Source of the DNA: an uncultured Xanthomonas sp. | GTDB taxonomy: Bacteria; Pseudomonadota; Gammaproteobacteria; Xanthomonadales; Xanthomonadaceae | DNA: 14,920 nt | Reading direction: 5' to 3' | Assembly: GCA_943912265.1 (NCBI GenBank) | Contig: CALTTS010000036.1 | Span: 1 to 14,920 of the forward strand | Part shown: one piece after another, positions 1 to 5,900 of the stretch | How positions within the stretch are numbered: the stretch's first letter is position 1 | Layout of the letters: each line of letters starts with the position of its first letter | Position numbers and translations under genes: made by a program | Notes under the pieces: model-generated | The model's input: the letters and a program-made list of their open reading frames with translations, nothing else | Databases searched by the model: none | Told to the model about the DNA's origin: nothing

Positions 1-2
1 CC

Positions 3-401
3 TTCATCGGCATCCTGGTGCTGATGGGCGTGGTGGTGAACAACGGCATCGTGATGATCGAGCACATCAACAACCTGCGCCGGCGCGGCATGGCGCGCAC
101 CGATGCGCTGGTGGAAGGCAGCCGCGAGCGCCTGCGCCCGATCATGATGACGATGGGCACGGCGATCCTGGCGATGGTGCCCATCGCGATGGGCAACACC
201 CAGCTGGCCGGCAACGGGCCGCCGTACTTCCCGATGGCCCGCGCCATCGCCGGCGGGCTGGCGTTCTCCACGCTGGTGAGCCTGCTGTTCCTGCCGACGA
301 TCTACGCGATCCTCGACGACCTCAGCACCGGCACCGCGCGGCTGATCCGGCGCGCGCGCGGGTTGCCGGGAAAAGCGGCGGCGAGCGTGGCGGCGGGTTG
401 A
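3..401 (+). CDS. RND efflux pump inner-membrane subunit, C-terminal fragment
   Basis: This is the 3' end of a gene that begins before the window; the frame is open from base 3. RND proteins of the AcrB/HAE type export drugs or other small molecules using the proton gradient, as inner-membrane trimers joined to a periplasmic adaptor and an outer-membrane channel. The 132 visible residues match the end of that family. They include the close of one membrane helix with the sequence GVVVNNGIVMIEH, a basic loop, the typical RLRPIMMT stretch starting the next helix, and a last helix with a conserved Pro (FLPTIYAIL) before a short cytoplasmic tail. The tail is Arg/Ala-rich and runs almost directly into the convergent gene, whose stop codon lies 20 bases on. 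The substrate cannot be judged, since the periplasmic pore domains are outside the window. The family call is secure; drug versus metal or other subclass is open. Confidence 0.88.
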   Translation, partial: FIGILVLMGVVVNNGIVMIEHINNLRRRGMARTDALVEGSRERLRPIMMTMGTAILAMVPIAMGNTQLAGNGPPYFPMARAIAGGLAFSTLVSLLFLPTIYAILDDLSTGTARLIRRARGLPGKAAASVAAG

Positions 402-413
402 AGGCCGCCGCCA
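388..413. terminator. Possible bidirectional hairpin between convergent genes
   Basis: TGGCGGCGG (388-396) pairs perfectly with CCGCCGCCA (405-413) around an 8-base loop that contains the RND stop codon. It sits where two convergent genes meet, which suits a shared transcription end. Neither side has a T-run, so it is not a classical intrinsic terminator. In such GC-rich DNA a stem like this may also arise from codon use. Confidence 0.3.
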
Positions 414-421
414 TCGCCGCT

Positions 422-1657
422 TCAGGCGAACAGTCTGCCGGCAATGCGCAGGCCGGCGATCCACACGCCGGCCATGCTGCCCAGGTCGGTGAGCAGGAAC
501 ACCAGCACCACCCGCGAGACGCGGTTGCGGTACCAGCCGCGCCAGCTCTGGGTGTCGTCGCGCAGGGCGAGGAAATCGGCATAGGCCGGCTTGCGCAGGT
601 GCACCTCGACCAGCGCGCTGAACATGCCGGCCGGCAAGGTGGCGCGGAACGGCTTGAACGGGGCCACCACCGCGGCGGTCAGCACGCTGAGCGGGTGGCC
701 GCCGCCGAGCAGGCAGCCCAGCCCGGCCAGCCCGGCGGTCCAGGCCGCCCAGATCGCCAGCAGGTGAGTGCCCACGCCCATGCCGCCGCGCCAGAAACCG
801 ATGCCCACGCCGCTCAGCACCAGCGCGGTGATCGCCAGCGAGAACCACGGGATGTTGCGCTTGGGCGGCAGGTATTCGAGCTCGGCGCGCAACTGCTGCG
901 GGTTTTCGGTGTCGTCCTTCAGGTGCCGCGACAGGCCGGCCAGGTGTCCGGCGCCGACCACGGCCAGCACCTCGCGCGCGTCGCCGCAGCTTTCGCGCAG
1001 GCGCGTGGCCATGTAGCGGTCGCGCTCGGCGATGATGGTCTCGTACAGCGCCGGGCTTTCGCCGGCGAATTCGCTGAAGCTCGATTCGAGCATGTCGCCC
1101 TGCTTGAGCTTCTCGATGTCGTTCTCGCCGACCTCGTCGCTGGACAGCAGCCCGGCCAGCAGCCCGGAACTGAGCTTGATCCGGCCCCAGAAGCCGAGCC
1201 GGTTCGAGGCGCGGCGGAAGGTCAGGCCGACGTCGCGGTCGATCAGGTGTACCGGCAGGTTGCGGGCGCGGGCTTCCAGCACGGCGCCCTTGAGCTCGGC
1301 GCCGGGCTCGATGCCGAGCTGTTCGGCCAGCCGGCGCTGGTAGGCCGCCAGGCCGAGGTTCACCGCGAACAGCGCCAGCCGCTTGCTGCGGATCACCTGC
1401 ACCAGGTCGAGTTTGGCCAGCGCATCCGGGTCGGTCATGGCCTGCAGGCGCTGGGCGTCCAGCTCAACCGCCACCGCATCGAAGCGGCCGCTGTCGATGG
1501 CCTGTTTCACCGCGGCCACGCTGGCCTGCGAGACGTGCGCGGTGCCGAGCAGGGTGTAGCGCACGCCGTCGCGCTCGACCACGCGCACGGGCTGGTCGGC
1601 GAACGCGATGGCCGGCAGGGCGGGGGCGGTTTCCGGGACGGGGGGGAGATCGTTCAT
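422..1657 (-). CDS. TraB/TIKI-family membrane protein, putative metalloprotease
   Basis: The 411-residue product resembles the TraB/PrgY (pheromone shutdown) family, part of the clan that also holds GumN and animal TIKI proteases. The clan's two GxxH signatures are both present: G38-T-A-H41 near the start and G235-A-G-H238 at the end of the soluble domain. An acidic E65, R141-D142 and E211-R-D lie between them. In TIKI-type enzymes such His/Glu residues bind a metal and hydrolyse peptides; for bacterial members the substrate is largely unknown. After about residue 270 come three or four hydrophobic segments (about 271-289, 297-317, 324-345 and 382-404), so the catalytic part is probably membrane-anchored. 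ATG at 1657 is chosen because it overlaps the stop of the upstream GNAT gene as ATGA, implying translational coupling. Starts further upstream would overlap that gene deeply. The family call is good; the enzymatic function is inferred. Confidence 0.82.
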   Translation of the reverse strand: MNDLPPVPETAPALPAIAFADQPVRVVERDGVRYTLLGTAHVSQASVAAVKQAIDSGRFDAVAVELDAQRLQAMTDPDALAKLDLVQVIRSKRLALFAVNLGLAAYQRRLAEQLGIEPGAELKGAVLEARARNLPVHLIDRDVGLTFRRASNRLGFWGRIKLSSGLLAGLLSSDEVGENDIEKLKQGDMLESSFSEFAGESPALYETIIAERDRYMATRLRESCGDAREVLAVVGAGHLAGLSRHLKDDTENPQQLRAELEYLPPKRNIPWFSLAITALVLSGVGIGFWRGGMGVGTHLLAIWAAWTAGLAGLGCLLGGGHPLSVLTAAVVAPFKPFRATLPAGMFSALVEVHLRKPAYADFLALRDDTQSWRGWYRNRVSRVVLVFLLTDLGSMAGVWIAGLRIAGRLFA

Positions 1658-2196
1658 CGGACGGGTTCCGGTTCGGAAGGGGGCGTGCCGGCACCGGGGC
1701 CGAGCGCGCGCTGCATCTGCACGGTGTCCAGCCAGCGGCCGTGCTTGAAGGCCAGCGCCGGGAACACGCCGATCAGGCGAAAGCCGAGCTTCTCGTGCAG
1801 GCGGATGGAGGCGGTGTTGGATGGCTCGCCGATCACCGCCACCATCTGGCGGAAGCCGCGCGCCTCGCATTCGGCGATCAGCGCTTGCATCAGCGTGGTG
1901 CCGATGCCGCGGCCGTGCGCGGCGTCGGCCACGTAGACCGAGTTCTCCACGGTCCACTGGTAGGCGACGCGGCTGCGGTAGCCGCCGGCGTAGGCGTAGC
2001 CGACCACCGCGCCGCCGTCCTCGGCGGCCAGGTAGGGGTAGCCGGCGGCGAGGGTGCGGCGCATGCGGGCGCGCATCTCGGCCTCGTCGGGCACCGCGTA
2101 TTCGTAGGTGTTGACCCGCTCGCGCACTTCCACCGCGTAGATCGCGGCGATGGCGGGGATGTCGGCCTCGGTGGCCGGGCGGACCAGGACGGACAC
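1654..2196 (-). CDS. GNAT family N-acetyltransferase (PAT/YncA-like)
   Basis: This is a 180-residue GCN5-type acetyltransferase that transfers acetyl from acetyl-CoA to an amine. The start VLVRPATEADIPAIAAIY is typical of the phosphinothricin acetyltransferase/YncA branch. NSVYVAD (85-91) and HGRGIGTTL (94-102) form the beta4 strand and the pyrophosphate-binding loop. SIRLHEKLGF followed by a hydrophobic strand is the usual C-terminal part. The start is taken as GTG at 2196 because homology begins there and no ATG lies nearby; it falls 7 bases after the aguB stop. No convincing Shine-Dalgarno sequence precedes it, so translation may depend on ribosomes arriving from aguB. The gene ends by overlapping the TraB-like gene by four bases. 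The branch contains herbicide, methionine-sulfone and other amine acetylases. Placement after two agmatine genes allows a polyamine-related substrate, but nothing in the sequence proves one. Confidence 0.85.
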   Translation of the reverse strand: MSVLVRPATEADIPAIAAIYAVEVRERVNTYEYAVPDEAEMRARMRRTLAAGYPYLAAEDGGAVVGYAYAGGYRSRVAYQWTVENSVYVADAAHGRGIGTTLMQALIAECEARGFRQMVAVIGEPSNTASIRLHEKLGFRLIGVFPALAFKHGRWLDTVQMQRALGPGAGTPPSEPEPVR

Positions 2197-2203
2197 GGCC
2201 GGC

Positions 2204-3109
2204 TCAGTCGAGGTAGCGCTTGAGCAGGCCGTCGTAGGCGTCGATGCGGCGGTCGCGCAGGAACGGCCAGATCCGTCGCACCTGCTCGCTGCGGCCCAGA
2301 TCCACCTCGGCCAGCAGCAGGGTCGGCCCGGTGCCGGCTTCGGCGACGAACTCGCCCTGCGGGCCGAGGACATGGCTGTTGCCCCAGAAGTCGATGCCCG
2401 AAGCGCCGGCAACCCGGTCGGCCGCGAGCGGCGAAGGCTCGTGGCCGACGCGGTTGCAGCTCAGCACCGGCAGGCCGTTGGCCACGGCGTGGCCGCGATG
2501 GCTCAACACCCAGGCATCGCGCTGGCGGGTCTTCTCGTCGGCCGCATCGGCCGGGTCCCAGCCGATCGCGGTGGGATACAGCAGCAGTTCGGCGCCGGCC
2601 AGCGCCATCAGCCGCGCCGCTTCCGGGTACCACTGGTCCCAGCACACCAGCACGCCCAGGCGACCGACCGAAGTGTCGACCGGCCTGAAGCCGATGTCGC
2701 CCGGGGTGAAGTAGAACTTCTCATAGAAGCCGGGGTCGTCCGGGATGTGCATCTTGCGGTACTTGCCGGCCAGGGTGCCGTCCTTTTCCAGCACCACCGC
2801 GGTGTTGTGGTACAGGCCGGTGGCACGCTTCTCGAACAGCGAGCCGACGATCACCACGCCGTGCCGTTTCGCCAGCGCGCCCAGGCGCTGCGTGCTCGGG
2901 CCGGGGATCGGCTCGGCCAGGTCGAATTCGTCCACCGACTCGTGCTGGCAGAAGTAGGGGCCGTTGTGCAGTTCCTGCAGCAGCACGAGCCGCGCGCCCT
3001 GCGCGGCGGCTTCGGCCACGCGGGCCTCGATCACCGACAGGTTGGCCTCGGCGTCGCCGTGGTTGCGCTCCTGGATCAGGGCGACGGGAAGAGTCTTGCG
3101 GGAAGTCAT
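2204..3109 (-). CDS. aguB: N-carbamoylputrescine amidase
   Basis: This nitrilase-superfamily enzyme hydrolyses N-carbamoylputrescine to putrescine, CO2 and ammonia, the last step of the agmatine route to polyamines. It has 301 residues, close to the usual length of this family. The catalytic triad is visible as E46 (LLQELHNGPYF), K119 (YRKMHIPDDPGFYEK) and C156 (VLVCWDQWYPE). The motifs around these residues are those of the AguB/plant NLP1 group rather than general nitrilases or NAD synthetase amidase domains. FWGNSHVLGPQGE near the C terminus is also typical. The enzyme is cytoplasmic and homo-oligomeric in studied relatives. It lies directly after aguA on the same strand, so the two steps of the pathway are co-encoded. 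The 88-base spacer holds two GC hairpins, and no clear ribosome binding site precedes the ATG at 3109. Confidence 0.95.
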   Translation of the reverse strand: MTSRKTLPVALIQERNHGDAEANLSVIEARVAEAAAQGARLVLLQELHNGPYFCQHESVDEFDLAEPIPGPSTQRLGALAKRHGVVIVGSLFEKRATGLYHNTAVVLEKDGTLAGKYRKMHIPDDPGFYEKFYFTPGDIGFRPVDTSVGRLGVLVCWDQWYPEAARLMALAGAELLLYPTAIGWDPADAADEKTRQRDAWVLSHRGHAVANGLPVLSCNRVGHEPSPLAADRVAGASGIDFWGNSHVLGPQGEFVAEAGTGPTLLLAEVDLGRSEQVRRIWPFLRDRRIDAYDGLLKRYLD

Positions 3110-3131
3110 CGGCTCGGACGGACGGGATGCA

Positions 3132-3183
3132 GGCGCGCATGGTAGCGCGCGCCGGATGGCGGGACCGGCCGCACGGCGGCCGG
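3132..3183. repeat. Two tandem GC-rich hairpins in the aguA-aguB spacer
   Basis: Two perfect inverted repeats lie in the spacer. CCGGCCGC (3165-3172) pairs with GCGGCCGG (3176-3183) across a 3-base loop, and GGCGCGC (3132-3138) pairs with GCGCGCC (3147-3153) across 8 bases. No T-run follows either one. They could stabilise the aguA transcript end, reduce read-through to aguB, or be a REP-like element. Confidence 0.5.
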
Positions 3184-3197
3184 CGCGGGCAGGGCGT

Positions 3198-4235
3198 TCA
3201 GGCGGCCAGCAGGCCGGCCGGCAGCTGCATGGTGATGCAGTGCAGGCTGCCGTTCTGCCAGATCAGGGGCCGGCACGGCACCTGCACGATCTCGCGGCCG
3301 GGGAAGGCGGCGGCCAGCACGTCGCGCGCGGCCGCGTCGGCGGGGTCGCCGTAGGCCGGCATCAGCACCGCGCCGTCGACGATCAGGAAATTGGCGTAGG
3401 ACGCGGCAAGGCGGCGCCCTTCGTCGATGACCGGTTGCGCCCACGGCAGCGGGAACAGGCGGTAAGGCCGGCCGTCGGCGGTGCGCAGCGCGGCCAGTTC
3501 CTCGCCCATCGCGGTCAGTTCGGCGTGGTGCGAATCGGCCGCGTCGTCGCAGGCCTGGTAGACGATGCTGTCGGTCGATGCGAAACGGGCGAGGGTGTCG
3601 ACGTGGGCGTCGGTGTCGTCGCCTTCCAGATACCCGTGGTCCAGCCACAGCACGCGCTGCTGTGCCAGCCAGCCGGCCAGCCTGGCCGACAGCTCCTCGC
3701 GCGCGAGCTGCGGGTGGCGCTCGTGCAGGCATTTCCACGTGGTCAGCAGGGTGCCTGCCCCGTCGGTGTCGATGGCGCCGCCTTCCAGCGCAAAGTCGAT
3801 GCTCTGCACGTCGGCCTGCGCGAACAGGCCGCTGCCGGCCAGCACGCCGACCAGTTGGTCGTCGCGGCCGGCCTCGAACTTGCCGCCCCAGCCGGTGAAG
3901 CGGAAATCCAGCAGGCGGAAGCCGCCGTCGGCACGCCGGAGCGTGACCGGGCCGGAATCGCGCAGCCAGGTGTCGTCGTATTCGGCGGTGACGAAACGCA
4001 CGCGCTCCATGTCCACCCGGTTCGAGCGCAGGCGCATTTCCGCGTAGGTCTCGATGTCGTCGTCGGCCACGCAGATCACCACCGGCTCGAAGCGGGTGAT
4101 GGCGGCGACCAGGGCGACGTAGGTTTCTTCGACCTCGCCCAGGCGCTCGGCCCAGTCGGTATCCGCGTGCGGCCACGCGATCAGGACGGCGGACTGGGAT
4201 TCCCATTCCGCCGGGAAACGGAGTGCTTCGCTCAT
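3198..4235 (-). CDS. aguA: Agmatine deiminase
   Basis: Agmatine deiminase (agmatine iminohydrolase) converts agmatine into N-carbamoylputrescine and ammonia, the substrate of the next gene, aguB. The 345-residue product belongs to the guanidine-modifying (PPAD) superfamily. Visible family motifs are WPHADTDWAER near the start, DTWLRDSGP (88-96), GWGGKFEAGRDDQ, EGGAIDTDG (151-159) and GDDTDAHVD with H211. The C-terminal SLHCITMQLPAG carries the expected nucleophile C333. Length and motif order are normal for AguA. ATG at 4235 is chosen because it gives the standard short N terminus before the first family motif; the frame extends upstream but without homology. A 65-base gap separates it from the small secreted-protein gene upstream. 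In related bacteria the agmatine pathway supplies putrescine from arginine. No regulator gene lies nearby. Confidence 0.95.
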   Translation of the reverse strand: MSEALRFPAEWESQSAVLIAWPHADTDWAERLGEVEETYVALVAAITRFEPVVICVADDDIETYAEMRLRSNRVDMERVRFVTAEYDDTWLRDSGPVTLRRADGGFRLLDFRFTGWGGKFEAGRDDQLVGVLAGSGLFAQADVQSIDFALEGGAIDTDGAGTLLTTWKCLHERHPQLAREELSARLAGWLAQQRVLWLDHGYLEGDDTDAHVDTLARFASTDSIVYQACDDAADSHHAELTAMGEELAALRTADGRPYRLFPLPWAQPVIDEGRRLAASYANFLIVDGAVLMPAYGDPADAAARDVLAAAFPGREIVQVPCRPLIWQNGSLHCITMQLPAGLLAA

Positions 4236-4300
4236 GGATTCCGGAATGCTTGCGGTGAGGCCCTGGAAAGGGCCGGGGAAACGGGCAGGGCCCGCCGGCC

Positions 4301-4636
4301 TCAGCGGATCGGCGGCTTGGGCCCGATCTCGTTCGGGGCAGCCTTGCGCACGACCACGTCGATGACCCGGTTCTTCTCGAAATAGACGATGTAGTCCGGG
4401 TATTCCCAGCGGTTGATCGTCGGCCACTGCTTCTTCTGACCGCCCTTCGGGGCCAGCCTGCGCTGCGGGGCGCCGAGGCGGGCCTCGACCTGCTGCATGG
4501 TCTGCCCGCGGGCCGGCGCCCCGGCGGGCGCGTGGCGGGCGCGGTCGACCAGCAGGGTCTCGGCGGAAGCCGGGGCCGCCGGCGACAGGGCGGCGAACAG
4601 GACGGTGACGACGGCAGTGGCGGCGAGGCGTTTCAT
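4301..4636 (-). CDS. Small exported protein, SmpA/BamE-like fold, function unknown
   Basis: The product has 111 residues. Residues 1-25 form a clear Sec signal peptide: K-R, a hydrophobic run, then PASA before E26 as a likely signal peptidase I site. There is no lipobox Cys, so it should be soluble in the periplasm. The mature part resembles the short alpha-beta pattern of SmpA/OmlA/BamE-like domains: a helix with MQQVEARLGAP, then W-E-Y-P-D-Y-I-V-Y-F-E and a strand ending in VIDVVV. This resemblance is from pattern only. A good Shine-Dalgarno (GGGAG, about 8 bases before the ATG) supports the start. The gene lies 3' of the rpmJ terminator, so it should have its own promoter, and it may lead the agmatine operon. 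I could not assign a function. Confidence 0.72.
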   Translation of the reverse strand: MKRLAATAVVTVLFAALSPAAPASAETLLVDRARHAPAGAPARGQTMQQVEARLGAPQRRLAPKGGQKKQWPTINRWEYPDYIVYFEKNRVIDVVVRKAAPNEIGPKPPIR

Positions 4637-4689
4637 CCCGAAATCTCCCGATGGGCGGCAGGTGCGCGGCGAACGGGCCGCACCATAAC

Positions 4690-4712
4690 AAAAAACCGCC
4701 TGGCGGCGGTTT
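4690..4712 (-). terminator. Intrinsic terminator of rpmJ
   Basis: Read on the minus strand, an 8-bp perfect stem (4693-4700 with 4705-4712) closes a 4-base loop and is followed by six T residues. This is a textbook rho-independent terminator, 27 bases after the rpmJ stop. It should separate rpmJ from the small exported-protein gene at 4636. Confidence 0.88.
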
Positions 4713-4739
4713 CTTGATGCTTTCGCGGCGACCTGCGGC

Positions 4740-4865
4740 TCAGCGCTGGCGGGCCTTGAAGCGCGGGTTGCTCTTGCAGATCACGAAGACCTTGCCGCGA
4801 CGGCGGACCACCTTGCAGTCGCGGTGACGGGTCTTCGCCGACTTCAGGGAGGACAGGACCTTCAT
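4740..4865 (-). CDS. rpmJ: 50S ribosomal protein L36, type B-like
   Basis: This 41-residue protein (start MKVLSSLKSAKTRHRDC) is ribosomal protein L36 of the large subunit. Canonical L36 binds zinc through Cys11, Cys14, Cys27 and His33. Here the aligned positions appear to be H14, C17, C30 and F36, so the zinc ribbon is incomplete. The extra residues before C17 and the SNPRFKARQ tail resemble the zinc-independent type-B paralogue (YkgO class). The ATG at 4865 has a good ribosome binding site, GAGG about 6 bases upstream. The gene stands alone, with its own terminator and candidate promoter, outside the main ribosomal protein operon and without a type-B L31 neighbour. I see no obvious Zur-box-like palindrome upstream. 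It may be the only L36 of the organism, but this cannot be told from the window. Confidence 0.95.
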   Translation of the reverse strand: MKVLSSLKSAKTRHRDCKVVRRRGKVFVICKSNPRFKARQR

Positions 4866-4951
4866 GACACACCTCGGCGTAAACGTCTGGATTCGGGGAC
4901 AGGACGCCGGTTTTGCCCGTGTCGGGCGCCCCGGAATCCGCTAAGCCGCCA

Positions 4952-4981
4952 ATCTTAGCGCGGGCGGTGGCCCGGGTTCAA
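4952..4981 (-). promoter_or_regulatory. Candidate sigma-70 promoter of rpmJ
   Basis: On the minus strand TTGAAC (complement of 4976-4981) and TAAGAT (complement of 4952-4957) are separated by 18 bases. Each matches its consensus hexamer at four of six positions. The predicted transcript would start near 4945 and leave a leader of about 80 bases before the rpmJ ATG. It is one of the few AT-containing patches in this divergent spacer. Confidence 0.5.
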
Positions 4982-5021
4982 GTGTTCCGGGTGCGTCCGG
5001 CGCGATCCGGGGGGCGATGGC

Positions 5022-5027
5022 TACAAT
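5022..5027 (+). promoter_or_regulatory. Candidate -10 element for cmk
   Basis: TACAAT (5022-5027) matches TATAAT at five of six positions and lies 40-45 bases before the cmk start. No good -35 hexamer is visible at the usual spacing, so it is a candidate only. It would drive cmk and possibly the downstream rpsA. Confidence 0.42.
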
Positions 5028-5066
5028 CCGCGGCTTCGCAAACGGCGCCGCCCTGGAGAAATGCGC

Positions 5067-5741
5067 ATGCAGTCGAACATCCCCGTGTTGACCATCGACG
5101 GCCCATCCGGGGCCGGCAAGGGGACGGTCAGCCGGATCGTGGCCGCGCGGCTGGCCTGGCATTATCTCGATTCCGGCGCGCTCTACCGCGCCGTCGGCGT
5201 GGCGGCCAGCTGGGCCGACCTGGACATCTCCGACTCCGCGGCCCTGGTGCGCTGCGCATTCGACACCCGGATCGCGTTTTCCGAGTCCGGCGGGCGCGGG
5301 CTGCGCGTCCACGTGAACGGGGTCGACGCCACCGACGAATTGCGCCTGGAAACCACCGGCGCGGTGGCTTCGGCCATCGCCGCCATCCCGGAAGTGCGTT
5401 CAGCCCTGCGCGAGCGGCAGCGGGCGTTCCGGCGCGAACCCGGGCTGGTGGCCGACGGGCGCGACATGGGCACGGTGATCTTCCCGGACGCGCCGTTCAA
5501 GGTGTTCCTGACCGCCAGCGCCGAGGAACGTGCCGACAGGCGCTACAACCAATTGAAAGAAAAAGGGGTTTCGGTTAACATGGAGGACCTGCTGCGGGAG
5601 ATTCTTGCCCGCGACGCCCGCGACGCGCAGCGTGCGGTGGCGCCCCTGAGGCCGGCCGAGGATGCCGTGCTCATCGACACCACGGGCATGCCGATCGATC
5701 AGGTGGTGGACAAGGTGCTGGCGCTGGTCCAGTCGCGTTGA
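5067..5741 (+). CDS. cmk: Cytidylate kinase
   Basis: CMP/dCMP kinase phosphorylates CMP and dCMP with ATP, recycling pyrimidine nucleotides for nucleic acid and CDP-lipid synthesis. The 224-residue product shows the P-loop GPSGAGKG (12-19), the nucleotide-binding YLDSGALYRAVG (33-44), GRDMGTVIFPDAPFKVFLTAS from residue 131 on, and RRYNQL of the lid region. Two in-frame ATGs exist at 5061 and 5067. The second is preferred because GGAG (5055-5058) lies 8 bases before it, against only 2 for the first. It also gives the usual short leader before VLTIDG. cmk followed by rpsA is a conserved pair in gammaproteobacteria, and both may share transcripts. The enzyme is cytoplasmic. Identification is secure; only the start is slightly open. 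Confidence 0.96.
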   Translation: MQSNIPVLTIDGPSGAGKGTVSRIVAARLAWHYLDSGALYRAVGVAASWADLDISDSAALVRCAFDTRIAFSESGGRGLRVHVNGVDATDELRLETTGAVASAIAAIPEVRSALRERQRAFRREPGLVADGRDMGTVIFPDAPFKVFLTASAEERADRRYNQLKEKGVSVNMEDLLREILARDARDAQRAVAPLRPAEDAVLIDTTGMPIDQVVDKVLALVQSR

Positions 5742-5900
5742 CCATTCCGTCCGGGCCGGTTCCTTCCCGGCAGGCACTCCGCAATACCGCAACACAACAG
5801 GCTCCGCCGTGCCAGCGGCGGTTTCACATCCACCAACAGGGTGGGCGGCGCATCGCCTTGCCGGCATGGCCGTCCGTGTGTCCAACCGAGTAAACAACAC
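5742..5900 (+). promoter_or_regulatory. rpsA leader with hairpin and no clear Shine-Dalgarno
   Basis: The 159-base cmk-rpsA spacer contains CCGCCG (5804-5809) pairing with CGGCGG (5816-5821), a 6-base loop and a short TTT behind it. The 25 bases before the rpsA ATG hold no good Shine-Dalgarno, only GAG about 11 bases away. In E. coli, rpsA is also translated without a strong site and S1 represses its own mRNA through leader structure. A similar control here is inferred. The hairpin could also partly terminate cmk transcripts. Confidence 0.45.

Noticed and set aside
398..1936. 512-residue open frame on the plus strand
   Set aside because: It lies antisense to the TraB-like and GNAT genes, is rich in Ala, Gln, His and Arg with no domain pattern, and arises from GC-rich codon use in the true genes.
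4236..4691. Longer N terminus for agmatine deiminase
   Set aside because: The extension overlaps the small exported-protein gene and has no family resemblance; ATG at 4235 gives the normal start.
4633..4872. 79-residue minus-strand frame covering rpmJ
   Set aside because: It is a frame shifted from rpmJ and runs through the rpmJ terminator. The 41-residue L36 in the other frame is certain.
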